A stretch of DNA of 51,520 bases from contig JABCZR010000027.1 in assembly GCA_013289585.1 (NCBI GenBank), positions 1 through 51,520 of the forward strand. Reading direction: 5' to 3'. The DNA comes from Acidobacteriota bacterium. Its GTDB lineage: Bacteria; Acidobacteriota; Terriglobia; Acidiferrales; UBA7541. Shown here in pieces: positions 40,425 through 49,000 of the stretch. The position numbers and the translations under genes were made by a program. The stretch's first letter is position 1, and each line of letters opens with the position of its first letter. The notes beneath the pieces were generated by a model. That model worked only from the letters and a program-made list of their open reading frames with translations, was not told the origin of the DNA and searched no databases.

Positions 40425-40847
40425 ATGAAGGTGGTTTTGGATACGGACGTCATCGTGGCCGGCATGCGCAGCCCGGGTGGGGCGTCCGCAGAAATTCTCC
40501 GCAAGGCGCGGCAAGGCAGAGTGACGCTCCTGGTGAGCGTCCCGCTGGCCATGGAATATGAGGCCATTTGTTCAGAAGCAGAGCATCGGCTGGCGGCAGG
40601 GCTGAGTGAGCGCGAAGTGGAGATATTCCTGGATGCCGTGGTGGCGATGGCAGAGCCCGTGGAAACACATTTTCTCTGGCGGCCGCAATTGCGCGACCCT
40701 GGCGATGAGATGGTTTTGGAAGCGGCAATCAACGGACGGGCCGATCTCCTGGTCACATTTAACGTGCGGGATTTTGGAACCGTGCCGTCGCGCTTTGGGG
40801 TTGAACTAATGATTCCCCGTGAGGCGCTCGAAAGGATACGACAATGA
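40425..40847 (+). CDS. PIN-domain toxin (COG1569-type)
   Basis: 140 residues. It opens with MKVVLDTDVIVAGMRSPGGASAEIL, the COG1569 PIN start, with acidic residues Asp6/Asp8, Glu44, the RDPGDEMVLEAAI cluster and TFNVRDF. PIN proteins are Mg-dependent ribonucleases. The antitoxin gene follows and overlaps by ATGA, a toxin-first order that is less usual. Confidence 0.9.
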   Translation: MKVVLDTDVIVAGMRSPGGASAEILRKARQGRVTLLVSVPLAMEYEAICSEAEHRLAAGLSEREVEIFLDAVVAMAEPVETHFLWRPQLRDPGDEMVLEAAINGRADLLVTFNVRDFGTVPSRFGVELMIPREALERIRQ

Positions 40848-41110
40848 GTGAGACGAAGACTTATCTGCTGCGCTTGCCTCGTTCGTTAAAGAAGGCCGTG
40901 GAGCAGCAAAGCAAAGAGGATGGGACGAGCATCAATCAGTTTGTCGCCACCGCAGTGGCGGAAAAGATCTCCGCGTTGCAAACGGCGGAGTACTTCGCCA
41001 GCCGCGAAGCCCGCGCGGACTTCAAGGCTTTTGACAAGCTGATGAGACGCCGCGGCGGCAAGCGGCCGCGTGCCGGCGATGAGCTGCCAACCCGCACTAA
41101 AGACGAATAA
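40844..41110 (+). CDS. Ribbon-helix-helix antitoxin
   Basis: 88 residues. KTYLLRLPRSLKKAVEQQSKEDGTSINQFVATAVAEKISAL is an RHH DNA-binding domain of HicB/Arc type, followed by a basic toxin-binding tail. It should neutralise the PIN toxin and bind the upstream palindrome. Start overlaps the toxin stop. Confidence 0.88.
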   Translation: MSETKTYLLRLPRSLKKAVEQQSKEDGTSINQFVATAVAEKISALQTAEYFASREARADFKAFDKLMRRRGGKRPRAGDELPTRTKDE

Positions 41111-41127
41111 AAAAACGAAAGGCGAAA

Positions 41128-41165
41128 AATAGCCCTGCCCTTCATTGCCGAAGAGCAGGGCTATT
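41128..41165. terminator. Bidirectional terminator between convergent genes
   Basis: AATAGCCCTGC (41128-41138) pairs perfectly with GCAGGGCTATT (41155-41165). The minus direction continues into TTTTTCGCC and the plus direction into GCTTCACTTTTC. It can end both the antitoxin and the Cys4-protein transcripts. Confidence 0.8.
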
Positions 41166-41168
41166 GCT

Positions 41169-41459
41169 TCACTTTTCTGCTTCCTTCACCGGGGGGTGTT
41201 TGACCTCTCCCAGTGAAAGCTTGGTTACGAAGCCGTAGCGGCTTGCATCCGGCTCCGGTTCGGCCACCGCGATACGGCGGTCGGCGTAGTCGGTACACTC
41301 ACGCACGGCAAAAGGCACGAGTCCGTTCGGGGTAATCATTCGGCAGAAGATTTCTTCCTCTTTTGCACGGAAACCCTTGCGGACAGTACCCCACGTGCAC
41401 GTTGCGCAAAGCCCAGCGCCCGCGTTTGCAGTAAAAAACTTCCACCGAATAACGGTCAT
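41169..41459 (-). CDS. Small Cys4 protein, paralogue 1
   Basis: 96 residues after AAAGGAGGAAGC. Core: LCATCTWGTVRKGFRAKEEEIFCRMITPNGLVPFAVRECTDYADRR. The spacing C-x2-C-x18-C-x16-C suggests a zinc or iron-sulfur site. It shares the pattern KGFRAxExEIFCR...F-V-x2-C-x-x-Y-x-DRR with the protein at 41984-42220, so the two are duplicates. A C-terminal tail (YGFVTKLSLGEVKHPPVKEAEK) follows. No characterised family comes to mind. Confidence 0.75.
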   Translation of the reverse strand: MTVIRWKFFTANAGAGLCATCTWGTVRKGFRAKEEEIFCRMITPNGLVPFAVRECTDYADRRIAVAEPEPDASRYGFVTKLSLGEVKHPPVKEAEK

Positions 41460-41551
41460 GCTTCCTCCTTTCTGGGCCGTAGAGGCCGGTTTTGATGAAA
41501 TATTGGAAATCCATGCGCTCTTATTCTCTCGCCTTCTCGCGCGCTTATTCT

Positions 41552-41797
41552 CTACTCGCGGAAAAAAGTAGGCGCGGTTGGTGCCGTCGTATTTGCCGGT
41601 GCGCAGGCAACAACGCTTGAAAGCAGCGGCCGGAGCCACACGGGCACAGGTCGTTGCGGCCGAGTTTTTCGACGAGTTCTTTCTCGCCGTGAACCACTTG
41701 CGTTCCGCGCTTCACTTTGGTTTCGGACGGATAACCCTTCCGGCGTTTACTGCTGCGCTCGAAAGCAGTGTTCTTCGTTGAAATGTTCGTTTCGCAT
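41552..41797 (-). pseudogene. SEC-C-motif protein with multiple frame breaks
   Basis: ATG at 41797 has a perfect GGGAGG site, but its frame closes after 16 codons. The recognisable SEC-C zinc motif, [14 protein letters not shown], is split by one extra T in a TTT run (41620-41622): [10 protein letters not shown] in one frame, [19 protein letters not shown] in the next. A further extra T in a T6 run (41562-41567) would restore the natural FFRE-stop end. SEC-C motifs bind zinc and occur at the ends of SecA and in small adaptor proteins. It sits between the two Cys4 paralogues. Confidence 0.65.
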
Positions 41798-41839
41798 GAC
41801 AGCCTCCCGTAGAAATCTGGAAATTCGGCACAGCAGAAA

Positions 41840-41866
41840 GCCGCACCTCCGTTTGGAGGGTGCGGC
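41840..41866 (-). terminator. Hairpin after Cys4 paralogue 2
   Basis: GCCGCACC (41840-41847) pairs with GGTGCGGC (41859-41866); on the minus strand TTTCTGC follows. It is a weak intra-operon terminator at most. Confidence 0.45.
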
Positions 41867-41872
41867 CTCTGC

Positions 41873-42220
41873 TTACTCTTGCATCTTCGGTTTAACAGAA
41901 GCTGCGGGGATGATTTCCGCATCATCCCCTTCGATCTCCCAGAACTGCTTGGCCGTGACGAAGCCGATGGTGCGGCCTGCCTTTTAGGTCAAGAGAATCC
42001 AGGCGATCTGCTCCATATCGCGCTTGCTAGGAATTCGCCGGTCATCATAAGAATTGCACTGGCTCACGGGAAATCGCACCAGCCGATCGTCCGCGAGATA
42101 CCTGCAGAAAATCTCTTTTTCCGACGCGCGAAACCCTTTCACGATGTGGGCCCAACGACAGGTCCCACACAAGGTTTCGGCTCCCTGCGGGGTGCCGTCC
42201 TTGACTTTGATGGTGACCAT
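41873..42220 (-). pseudogene. Small Cys4 protein, paralogue 2, with in-frame stop
   Basis: The ATG at 42220 gives 78 residues to TAA at 41984: VTIKVKDGTPQGAETLCGTCRWAHIVKGFRASEKEIFCRYLADDRLVRFPVSQCNSYDDRR and a short tail. All four Cys are kept. Past the TAA the same frame stays open for 36 codons ([25 protein letters not shown]...) to a second stop at 41873, and GFVTAKQ parallels GFVTKLS in paralogue 1. The original protein was therefore about 115 residues; the shorter form may still be functional because the Cys4 core is complete. Confidence 0.65.
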
Positions 42221-42613
42221 GACTTTCTCTTTTCTAAGAAGCGCTTCAGCGCTTCGGGACGTGCTCCTGTTGTTCGAACGCATTGCGTACGCACACCAGG
42301 AACGATGACTCGCGCGAATCGCAAGATTCGCGCGACAATGCGGCACACTTGGCCGCTCAACGCTGAAATAACTTAAAATGTCGCCGGAAGAGAAGTGGGC
42401 TAGCCGAAGAGAGCAGACGACGCCCATTCGCTGCCGCGACTAAGTCGCTCCGGCAACGCCGCAAAACGGCCTATATGTTTCATCCGTTGCATGGGACGCA
42501 GTCCTCCTTAGGACAGACCGGAAGATGCCACAGAAAACGTTCTACGGAAAATAGAAAAAATTAATCGCAAACAGGGAAAGTATAAACCGACCCATTTTCA
42601 CTTTTGGCGGGGG
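42221..42613 (-). ncRNA. Highly structured 5' leader of the Cys-rich operon
   Basis: This 393-nt gap has no gene but several strong hairpins: GAAGCGCT/AGCGCTTC (42238-42255, 2-nt loop), TGCGTACGCA (42285-42294), an 11-bp stem TCGCGCGAATC/GATTCGCGCGA with GCAA loop (42310-42335), and TGCCG-CGAC/GTCG-CGGCA (42432-42455). A -10-like TATACT on the minus strand near 42585 would put all of them in the leader of the 42220 gene. It matches no riboswitch class known to me. Confidence 0.4.
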
Positions 42614-42955
42614 CTAGGCCGAAGTGTCGGCCATGGCGAGCTCTTTTTCAACGATTTCTTTGCGGGTCTGCACGAATTTGGTTTTGGCTTCGATGCCCAG
42701 CCGTCCGGCGTAGTGAAGCAGCTTGTCAACGCTCTTGTTGGCGATTTTCCCGTTGAGCAGTTCGCTCACGCGGGGCTGAGGTTCTCCGAGGATCACCTGG
42801 AGGTCCTTCTGTGAATAGTTCTGCGAGTATTTCAGGATGGCCTGATACAGTTCGGCCTTGAACTTGAGAGCCGTTGCCTGCTCGGGAGAAAAGCCAAGGT
42901 CGTCAAGCACGTTTCCGTGCGTTACATGGGTGGGCTTATTCGATACGTTTTTCAC
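42614..42955 (-). CDS. XRE/HigA-type antitoxin
   Basis: 113 residues. A helix-turn-helix lies in LKYSQNYSQKDLQVILGEPQPRVSELLNGKIANKSVDKLLHYAGRLGIE, as in HTH_37/HigA proteins. It overlaps the toxin gene by 20 nt and should repress the pair's promoter and neutralise the toxin. Confidence 0.88.
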   Translation of the reverse strand: MKNVSNKPTHVTHGNVLDDLGFSPEQATALKFKAELYQAILKYSQNYSQKDLQVILGEPQPRVSELLNGKIANKSVDKLLHYAGRLGIEAKTKFVQTRKEIVEKELAMADTSA

Positions 42956-43319
42956 GGTTCTTCTCCTCGGCCATACGCGATTTCACCGCTTTGAACCGCT
43001 GCCTGGCCTTCTGAAAATCTTTTTTCGGCATCTCGCGGCTTTTCTTTTCGAAGCAGTGAAGAACGTAAATCACGTCTTCGATCCTCGATAGATAAACGAC
43101 GCGGTACCAAGTGCTCTCATCCTGGTCGCGCAGCTCGAAGACGCCCGGACCAATCGAAGCCAGTGGTCTATAGTTCCTTGGCCGCTCGCCTTGCTGGAGT
43201 TGCCACAGCTCAAATCCGAAATTCTCCGTGACCGTTTGCGGGAAGGACTTAAGGACTTCCCGGGAATCGCCTTCCCAAGCGACGGAAGCGAGTTTGGGTT
43301 TTTCGTCCTCGCTGCGCAC
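42936..43319 (-). CDS. HigB/Gp49-like toxin
   Basis: About 127 residues from GTG at 43319. The fold pattern (SREVLKSFPQTVTENFGFELWQLQQGERP ... ELRDQDESTWYRVVYLSRIEDVIYVLHCFEKKSREMPKKDFQKARQRF) is that of RelE-superfamily Gp49-like mRNA interferases, with the C-terminal FxKKs...D-xxxA-xxR motif. The GTG is chosen because the promoter-like TGGACA/TATATT places the transcript start near it; TTG at 43337 would overlap the -10. Toxin precedes antitoxin, as in higBA. Confidence 0.85.
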   Translation of the reverse strand: MRSEDEKPKLASVAWEGDSREVLKSFPQTVTENFGFELWQLQQGERPRNYRPLASIGPGVFELRDQDESTWYRVVYLSRIEDVIYVLHCFEKKSREMPKKDFQKARQRFKAVKSRMAEEKNREKRIE

Positions 43320-43324
43320 AAGGC

Positions 43325-43355
43325 AAATATACAACAAAATGTATATTTTGTCCAG
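43325..43355 (-). promoter_or_regulatory. Promoter/operator of the HigBA-like pair
   Basis: On the minus strand TGGACA (43355-43350) and TATATT (43331-43326) are 18 nt apart. AAATATAC (43325-43332) and GTATATTT (43341-43348) form a perfect inverted repeat over the promoter, and ACAAAAT/ATTTTGT (43334-43351) forms a second. Both suit autorepression. Confidence 0.6.
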
Positions 43356-43361
43356 GGCGGA

Positions 43362-44261
43362 CTAAACGGAGGAAGCCTGCGAGGACGCGGCCAGGTCCGC
43401 GCTGCTGACGCACACCTCACTTCCGTGGAGGATGCAGGTTTCCCCCTGATCGTGAACGTCGCGGCGAATCGACCTGATCCTCAGAAGCGCTCCCGACGTC
43501 AGGGCTTTGGCCATCAGGGGCTCGAGAAGCGGATCCCGCGCACTGATGCAGGAAAAAATCGCCAGCACCGTGACGACTTCCGCGGAGAAGCCGCCGCGCT
43601 CGTGAACGATTTTGGCCATTACGCCTTGCCCCAAAGTCGGCGTGACGGCCACGGTGAGCGGGACCACGAGGCGGCCTCGGTCTCTGAGTCTCCGCAGCCA
43701 CTGGGGATGGGGATGCGTTGTTCCCGCGTTGATCAACATTGCGTCGCACTCGCCCGGATCAAAGGTTGCGCCATCCCCGGCATGCACCGTCACATTGGAA
43801 TAGCCGGAAAGATTTTCTTTGGCGCGGGCCGCAAGTCCAGGGTGCAGTTCAATTCCCACCACGCCGCCCGTTGGCCCGACGACCTCGGCCATAATCGCGG
43901 TGTAATAGCCCACGCCGCATCCCAAGTGGTAAACGCGGTCGCCCGGCTTCAAATCCAGGGCGTTGATCCAGCGGCCCAGGGCGCTAGGCTGACCGTTGTT
44001 GATGTCGCGAGAGACATCGAGCGCTGCCACCAGGTTGTGATAGAGGTCGCGCGGGTCCTCGGTCGAGTAGTAGGAGGTGCCCACTTTGCCTGTCAGGGAC
44101 AAGGCCCGCTGTTCGGGGGAGCCAAGTTGCCACGGCGGAGGACCGAGGTACTTTTCGCGCGGGACAGACGCGTAGGCTTCCACCAACGCGGGCGAATTGA
44201 TGTTGGCAGCGAATCGAATTTCCTGCGCGTAAAAACGGCGGCAATCTTCAACGGTCATCAT
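43362..44261 (-). CDS. Protein-L-isoaspartate O-methyltransferase-like enzyme
   Basis: 299 residues. The SAM site VYHLGCGVGYYTAIMAEVVG, the early MTVEDCRRFYAQEIRFAANINSPALVEAYASVPREKYLGP, and the later CDAMLINAGTTHPHPQWLRRLRDRGRLVVPL match the PCMT family, which methylates isoaspartyl residues for repair. The usual substrate-side motif is partly changed (TSYYSTEDPRDLYH), so another methyl acceptor is possible. The start is set at 44261, where a GAGG site precedes. Confidence 0.82.
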   Translation of the reverse strand: MMTVEDCRRFYAQEIRFAANINSPALVEAYASVPREKYLGPPPWQLGSPEQRALSLTGKVGTSYYSTEDPRDLYHNLVAALDVSRDINNGQPSALGRWINALDLKPGDRVYHLGCGVGYYTAIMAEVVGPTGGVVGIELHPGLAARAKENLSGYSNVTVHAGDGATFDPGECDAMLINAGTTHPHPQWLRRLRDRGRLVVPLTVAVTPTLGQGVMAKIVHERGGFSAEVVTVLAIFSCISARDPLLEPLMAKALTSGALLRIRSIRRDVHDQGETCILHGSEVCVSSADLAASSQASSV

Positions 44262-44352
44262 GAGATGGAACCTCGGAACGAGATAAAAGGAATACGCGTA
44301 CCCGGCAGGCAAAATTACGTGTCAGAAACCGTGCATTCGTGTCGATGATGCT

Positions 44353-45129
44353 TCACGCCCTTTTGTTTTCCTGGAGGATGTTGCCGCCGTCGACGACCAG
44401 CACTTGTCCCGTGATATAGGATGCTTCGGGCGAGGCGAGGAAGCAGACCGCGGCAGCGACTTCCTCAGGAGTGCCGGCGCGTCCCAGCGGGGTGTGCAGC
44501 CCGGCAACTTTTTCGGACTCTGTCGTGGAGGCCGTGGCGATCCACCCGGGGGCCACACCGTTAATGGTGATTCCGTCGAGGGCGGTTTCCAGCGCCACGG
44601 CCCGCATCATACCGTCCATGGCGGCCTTGGCGGCGCCGTAGGCCGCTGAGCCCGAGTTGCTGACCACCGGGCCGGTCACCGAAGTGACATTCACGATTCG
44701 CCCATATTTCTGCTGCGTCATTCCCGGTAAAACAGCGCGGGTCATTCGAAACGCCGTGTGCAATGTAATGGCAATCTGGTTCTGCCACTCCGCAAAAGAA
44801 GTTTCCCGCAAGGGCTTACTTTCCGTCGGCCGTCCGGTCTGGGCCATTCCTGCGTTATTCACCAGAATATCGATGCGCCCCGCGCGCGATAGAACCGAAT
44901 CGACGAAACGCTGCACCTCGGTTTCCACGGTAAGATCAGCAATAAAGGAAAGGACCGCTTCGCCGTCAGCATCGAGTTCCCGCGCGCGGGCGTGAATGCG
45001 GTCCGTGGTGGAGGTAATTACGATGCGCACACCCTCCGCGTGAAGCCGCCGTGCCACTGCAAATCCAATTCCTTCGGCGCTTCCCGCACCGGTAATCACC
45101 GCCGTCTGGCCGCGTAACGTAGCCATCAT
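44353..45129 (-). CDS. Short-chain dehydrogenase/reductase (FabG-like)
   Basis: 258 residues. Rossmann motif TGAGSAEGIGFAVAR (TGxxxxxGIG), NNAG, and catalytic Ser-Tyr-Lys in VTSVTGPVVSNSGSAAYGAAKA. The N-terminal charge pattern (TSTTDRI after the second strand) suggests NADP preference. The product could be a 3-oxoacyl or another ketone/alcohol; the context gives no substrate. GGGGAA precedes the start. Confidence 0.92.
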   Translation of the reverse strand: MMATLRGQTAVITGAGSAEGIGFAVARRLHAEGVRIVITSTTDRIHARARELDADGEAVLSFIADLTVETEVQRFVDSVLSRAGRIDILVNNAGMAQTGRPTESKPLRETSFAEWQNQIAITLHTAFRMTRAVLPGMTQQKYGRIVNVTSVTGPVVSNSGSAAYGAAKAAMDGMMRAVALETALDGITINGVAPGWIATASTTESEKVAGLHTPLGRAGTPEEVAAAVCFLASPEASYITGQVLVVDGGNILQENKRA

Positions 45130-45194
45130 CCCATATTCCCCGCGCCGCATCATACATCGGGGAGGGCTGCAAGAAATCCTTCAACCTTTAGTTT

Positions 45195-45791
45195 TTACTC
45201 CAGGTGTACTGTCGGCTTGATAGTCCCTTTTTCTTTCGCCACTTTCAGGAGCTCGGGATAAAACTGTACAAAAGAGTGTTCCACCGCCGCGTTCTGTTCG
45301 TGGCACTGCCAGCAACCGTTCTGGCCCGGAGTGCTCGCGCTGGCGATCTTTTCTCCGGAATTGAATCCGAAGTAAGCCCATTTTTCAGCGAAGCGTTTTT
45401 CATCTTTGACTTCGACGTCCAGTCCCATGAAGTCCTTCTGATAGTTGCCGTGCTTGTTGATCGAGCCTTGGGAAGTCGAGCCATAGAGTTCCAGAACAAA
45501 TATGGTTTTGTCCGGCCATGTTCCGTGCTGCAGGTAGTAGTCGTAGGAAACCGGATTGACAAAAACATTCGTAAACATCTGCATGCTGTCACTGGCCTTC
45601 TGGGAATAGCTCATCCCCAAGCCGGAAGAGACGTACACCCAGCGCCGGTAGCCTTCGGGACGCACCAGTTTTCCATCCGCCGCGAACTGTGGCCCGGGCG
45701 TTGCGGGCTGCGACGTCTGGCTGCGGCCCACACGAATCGAGATCGCGGCGATTGCCAGTCCCATGAAAACAACCACGAGAATTCTTTTCAT
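45195..45791 (-). CDS. Exported cytochrome P460 family protein
   Basis: 198 residues. A signal peptide (MKRILVVVFMGLAIAAISIRVGRSQ) is followed by the P460 beta-fold (RPEGYRRWVYVSSGLGMSYS) and a C-terminal CWQCHEQN heme c site. P460 proteins oxidise hydroxylamine or bind NO in nitrogen metabolism, but many non-nitrifiers carry this form without known function. GGAG precedes the start. A -10-like TATACT lies on the minus strand at 45875-45870. Confidence 0.88.
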   Translation of the reverse strand: MKRILVVVFMGLAIAAISIRVGRSQTSQPATPGPQFAADGKLVRPEGYRRWVYVSSGLGMSYSQKASDSMQMFTNVFVNPVSYDYYLQHGTWPDKTIFVLELYGSTSQGSINKHGNYQKDFMGLDVEVKDEKRFAEKWAYFGFNSGEKIASASTPGQNGCWQCHEQNAAVEHSFVQFYPELLKVAKEKGTIKPTVHLE

Positions 45792-46133
45792 AAAGCTCCC
45801 CCCTCGGAAGTTCAACCTGCCGGGCAGACCAAACATGCGCAGATCGCACTATGTCGCGTCACGCCATAGAGTATAAACGAATGGTTCAGTGTTTTGTTTC
45901 AAGATTTTTTTGCGCTGCGGGCTTTGCGATCGTTGTTTTTATTGGCGTGAGGGTAGTGCCGAATCGCCGATCCCACTCAGGCCGGCTATTTCAGGTATGG
46001 CTACTCACTTACGTACTGCGAGGCGGCGGCCGGGTGGGCAGGTGCTGGATTGGCCTCTCATCCTCGCGGTTCTCTTGCCGCTTACCGCGCGGAGGGCTAC
46101 GGTTGCATTAGAGGATTTCTTAAGGAGGGATTC
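45792..46133. other. Intergenic stretch between divergent genes
   Basis: No convincing gene. It holds the start region of the P460 gene and, near 46123, the AAGGAGG site of the next plus-strand gene. A short open frame at 45851-46111 lacks a ribosome site and looks like chance. Confidence 0.45.
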
Positions 46134-46835
46134 ATGACCGTCGCGATTCCCCCTGCGGATCAAAGCGAATTTGCGCCAGCGGCCACGGCAAAACCGAGCC
46201 TGTGGAAACAGATCTTTCGGATCGTACGCTGGACGACCTACGCATTTGCCTTGATCACTCTCATTCTGCTGTTCCACAAATCGGCTCCGCCACCGGTCGA
46301 AACTAGTCCCCAGGCCGCGGCGCGCGCAGAAGAAAAATTTGAAGCAGTAGAGAGTGCCGTGGCCAACGGTCAGGCTGCAACATTGCGCCTAGACGAAACG
46401 GAATTGAATTCCTATCTTTCCACACACCTGAGCTCCGCAGGCAACGGAACCCCGAACGCGCGGCCGCCGGAGACGCCCCAGAACTCGCCGAACGGCGCGA
46501 GCCCCTCGCCGCAGGAAGTCGAACAGATGCGTTCGAATGTGAGCGACTTCAAAGTTCAATTGATCGACGACCGAGTAAAGGCGTACGTGGTGTTCAATGT
46601 CCATGGCAAGGACATGACGCTCCAGTTGGAAGGGAAGCTGGGGACGCAGAACGGTTACTTACGATTCGAACCGCTCAGCGGGCAGATTGGATCGTTTCCG
46701 ATCCCGCAATCCGCCCTGGAATCCGCCGTGCAACGGATGATGGATTCGCCGGAAAACCGGGAGAAACTGAAGCTGCCCGCAGAAATTTCCGATTTGCGCA
46801 TCCAGAATGGCGAAATCGTAGCGAGCTATAAGTGA
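46134..46835 (+). CDS. Membrane-anchored hypothetical protein
   Basis: 233 residues after TTAAGGAGGGATTC. One transmembrane helix (about 34-52, TTYAFALITLILLFH) is followed by an extracytoplasmic domain with a Pro/Asn-rich loop (about 100-130) and a beta-rich part (NVSDFKVQLIDDRVKAYVVFNVHGKDMTLQLEGKLGTQNGYLRFEPLSGQIGSFPIPQSALESAVQRMM). The pattern resembles lipid- or polymer-binding LmeA/DUF2993-like tails; that is a guess from shape. No partner is evident. Confidence 0.65.
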   Translation: MTVAIPPADQSEFAPAATAKPSLWKQIFRIVRWTTYAFALITLILLFHKSAPPPVETSPQAAARAEEKFEAVESAVANGQAATLRLDETELNSYLSTHLSSAGNGTPNARPPETPQNSPNGASPSPQEVEQMRSNVSDFKVQLIDDRVKAYVVFNVHGKDMTLQLEGKLGTQNGYLRFEPLSGQIGSFPIPQSALESAVQRMMDSPENREKLKLPAEISDLRIQNGEIVASYK

Positions 46836-46971
46836 GAACGCGCTGAACGGTTGAAAGAAGCCACCGCTGCGCTCTTGTGCGCTTTCGACGAAACTGCCGC
46901 TTCCAAGATAGTTATCCCGAAACTCAAATCCAAACGATGCTGGGAATGCCAGTCAGGCAGCGGGGGCATTG

Positions 46972-46977
46972 TATAAT
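46972..46977 (+). promoter_or_regulatory. -10 box TATAAT before the FAD enzyme gene
   Basis: A perfect TATAAT 22 nt before the start at 46999. The -35 region is poor (TGCCAG). Confidence 0.45.
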
Positions 46978-46998
46978 TACAGTCTTTGCGAGGAGCGG

Positions 46999-48924
46999 AT
47001 GCCCTGCATGACGGATGAAAAACAAGATCGTGAAATGGGAATGGGGCGCGAAATCACGCGCCGCGATTTTCTGAATGGCGTTGCGGTTGGCGTGGGAGGC
47101 ACTCTCGTTGGTGCCGGCATCGCCCCGGAGGCACTGCTCGCTGCCGGAGCGCTCGATGAATTCGCGCCGGAAAAAGCGCCGGACTACTACCCGCCCGCGA
47201 AGATGGGGATGCGCGGAAATCACGACGGGACATTCACGTTTGCCCATCGGATGCGCGACGGAGAAGCCGCGGATTCCTTCGGAGAAGCCGTTAATACTGG
47301 AGAGAAATACGATCTCGTGGTAGTTGGCGGAGGCATCAGCGGCCTCGCCGCTGCGTATTTTTACAGGAAGAGCGCCGGGAACAACGCGCGCATTCTGATC
47401 CTCGACAATCACGATGATTTCGGCGGGCACGCCAAGCGCAATGAGTTTCGCGCCGGCGGCCGCACTTTGCTGAGTTATGGCGGAACGCAATCGATCGAGA
47501 GTCCCGGCAAGTATAGCCAGGTTGCAAAGCAACTGCTTGCGGAACTGGGAATTAAGACGGAGCGCTTTTACAAAGCTTACGACCAGAAATTGTATTCGAA
47601 AATGGGGACGGCCGCGTTTTTCGACAAGGAGACGTTTGGCGAAGACCGCCTCGTCACGGGGATGAACTCCACGCCATGGCCGGAGTTCCTGGCCCAAGCC
47701 CCTCTCTCGGACGCCGTAAGGAAAGATATCGCGCGGGTTTACACGGAGAAAAAAGATTATCTTCCGGGATTGTCGCCGGAGCAAAAAATCGCCAAACTCT
47801 CGAAGATCAGCTACGGCGAATACCTCACCGCGCATTGCAAGCTGATTCCCGCGGCGCTTCCGTTTTTCCAGACGTTCACGCACGACCTCTTCTGCATCGG
47901 TATTGAGTCCGTCTCGGCGATGGCTTGCTACGAAGCGGGGGACGACTATGGCTCGTTCACGTACGCCGGTTTTCAGAGCCTGGGATTGCCTCAACGCGAG
48001 AAAGAAGAGCCGTACATTTTTCATTTTCCCGATGGAAATTCCTCGATCGCAAGGCTGTTGGTCCGCTCGTTGATTCCGGAAGCGGTTCCGGGATCGACGA
48101 TGGAGGATGTGGTCACTGCCTTGGCCGGCTATTCGAAACTGGATCAGACCGGTGCCGCGGTTCGAATCCGATTGAACAGCACGGCCGTACACGTGCAGCA
48201 CGCCGGTGGCGGAAGCACAACGAAGGATGTGCAAGTTGCCTACGTGCGCGGAGGCAAGCTACAAACCGTGGCGGCAAAAAATTGTGTTCTGGCCTGCTAT
48301 AACGGAATGATTCCCTACATTTGCCCCGAACTGCCCGAGAAGCAAAAAGAAGCGCTCTCCTATCTCGTAAAAGCGCCGCTCGTCTATACCCACGTAGCGT
48401 TGCGAAACTGGACGGCGTTCGCGAACCTGAATGTGCACCACATCGCGGCTCCCGGTGCATACCACACGTACACCGCGCTGGATTTTCCCGTGAGCCTGGG
48501 GCAGTACAGTTTCTCGAGCAACCCCGATGAGCCCATTGTGCTGTTCATGCTGCGCACACCGTGCAAGCCTGGGCTGCCGCAGCGCGAACAGAATCGCGCG
48601 GGACGCGCTGAATTGATGCAGACGCCCTTCCCAACATTCGAAAGGAACATTCGCGGCCAATTGGCACTCATGCTCGGTGGCGCGGGATTCGATTCCGCCA
48701 GGGACATCGAGGGCATTACGGTGAATCGCTGGGCGCACGGCTATGCGTTCACTCCCAATCCGCTTTTCGATCCCGATTGGAAAGTAGGCGAAGAGCCCTG
48801 GGTCATTGGCCGCAAACCATTCGGGAAAATCGCCATTGCGAATTCGGATTCGGGCGCAAGTGCGTATACCGATGTGGCTATCGACCAGGCCTGGCGCGCC
48901 GTCGGGGAAATCCTGCAAAGCTGA
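46999..48924 (+). CDS. Tat-exported FAD-dependent oxidoreductase
   Basis: 641 residues. A twin-arginine signal ([34 protein letters not shown]) predicts export of the folded protein. The FAD-binding GxGxxG is in [20 protein letters not shown], followed by [13 protein letters not shown] and [14 protein letters not shown], an amine-oxidase-like/spermidine-dehydrogenase-like pattern. A C-terminal FAD motif ([32 protein letters not shown]) closes the fold. Substrate is unknown. GAGGAG stands 3 nt before ATG 46999; ATG 47008 is the alternative. It is the last intact chromosomal gene before the tRNA junction. Confidence 0.9.
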   Translation: MPCMTDEKQDREMGMGREITRRDFLNGVAVGVGGTLVGAGIAPEALLAAGALDEFAPEKAPDYYPPAKMGMRGNHDGTFTFAHRMRDGEAADSFGEAVNTGEKYDLVVVGGGISGLAAAYFYRKSAGNNARILILDNHDDFGGHAKRNEFRAGGRTLLSYGGTQSIESPGKYSQVAKQLLAELGIKTERFYKAYDQKLYSKMGTAAFFDKETFGEDRLVTGMNSTPWPEFLAQAPLSDAVRKDIARVYTEKKDYLPGLSPEQKIAKLSKISYGEYLTAHCKLIPAALPFFQTFTHDLFCIGIESVSAMACYEAGDDYGSFTYAGFQSLGLPQREKEEPYIFHFPDGNSSIARLLVRSLIPEAVPGSTMEDVVTALAGYSKLDQTGAAVRIRLNSTAVHVQHAGGGSTTKDVQVAYVRGGKLQTVAAKNCVLACYNGMIPYICPELPEKQKEALSYLVKAPLVYTHVALRNWTAFANLNVHHIAAPGAYHTYTALDFPVSLGQYSFSSNPDEPIVLFMLRTPCKPGLPQREQNRAGRAELMQTPFPTFERNIRGQLALMLGGAGFDSARDIEGITVNRWAHGYAFTPNPLFDPDWKVGEEPWVIGRKPFGKIAIANSDSGASAYTDVAIDQAWRAVGEILQS

Positions 48925-48986
48925 TCGTTGCTGAGTTTCCAGAGCCGAGATTTGGGCCTGAGAGAGAAGTGCATCGGTTTGATTGG

Positions 48987-48992
48987 TATAAT
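48987..48992 (+). promoter_or_regulatory. -10 box TATAAT of the truncated tRNA gene
   Basis: TATAAT ends 8 nt before the first base of the tRNA fragment at 49001, the normal distance for a tRNA promoter. Confidence 0.55.
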
Positions 48993-49000
48993 GGCTTCAC

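Noticed and set aside
45851-46111. 86-codon plus-strand open frame with one hydrophobic stretch
   Set aside because: No ribosome site, Arg/Gly-rich tail typical of chance frames, and it overlaps the start region of the next gene.
46924-48234. 436-codon open frame antisense to the FAD enzyme
   Set aside because: The opposite strand has a clear Tat signal and FAD motifs; the antisense frame has no domain or ribosome site.
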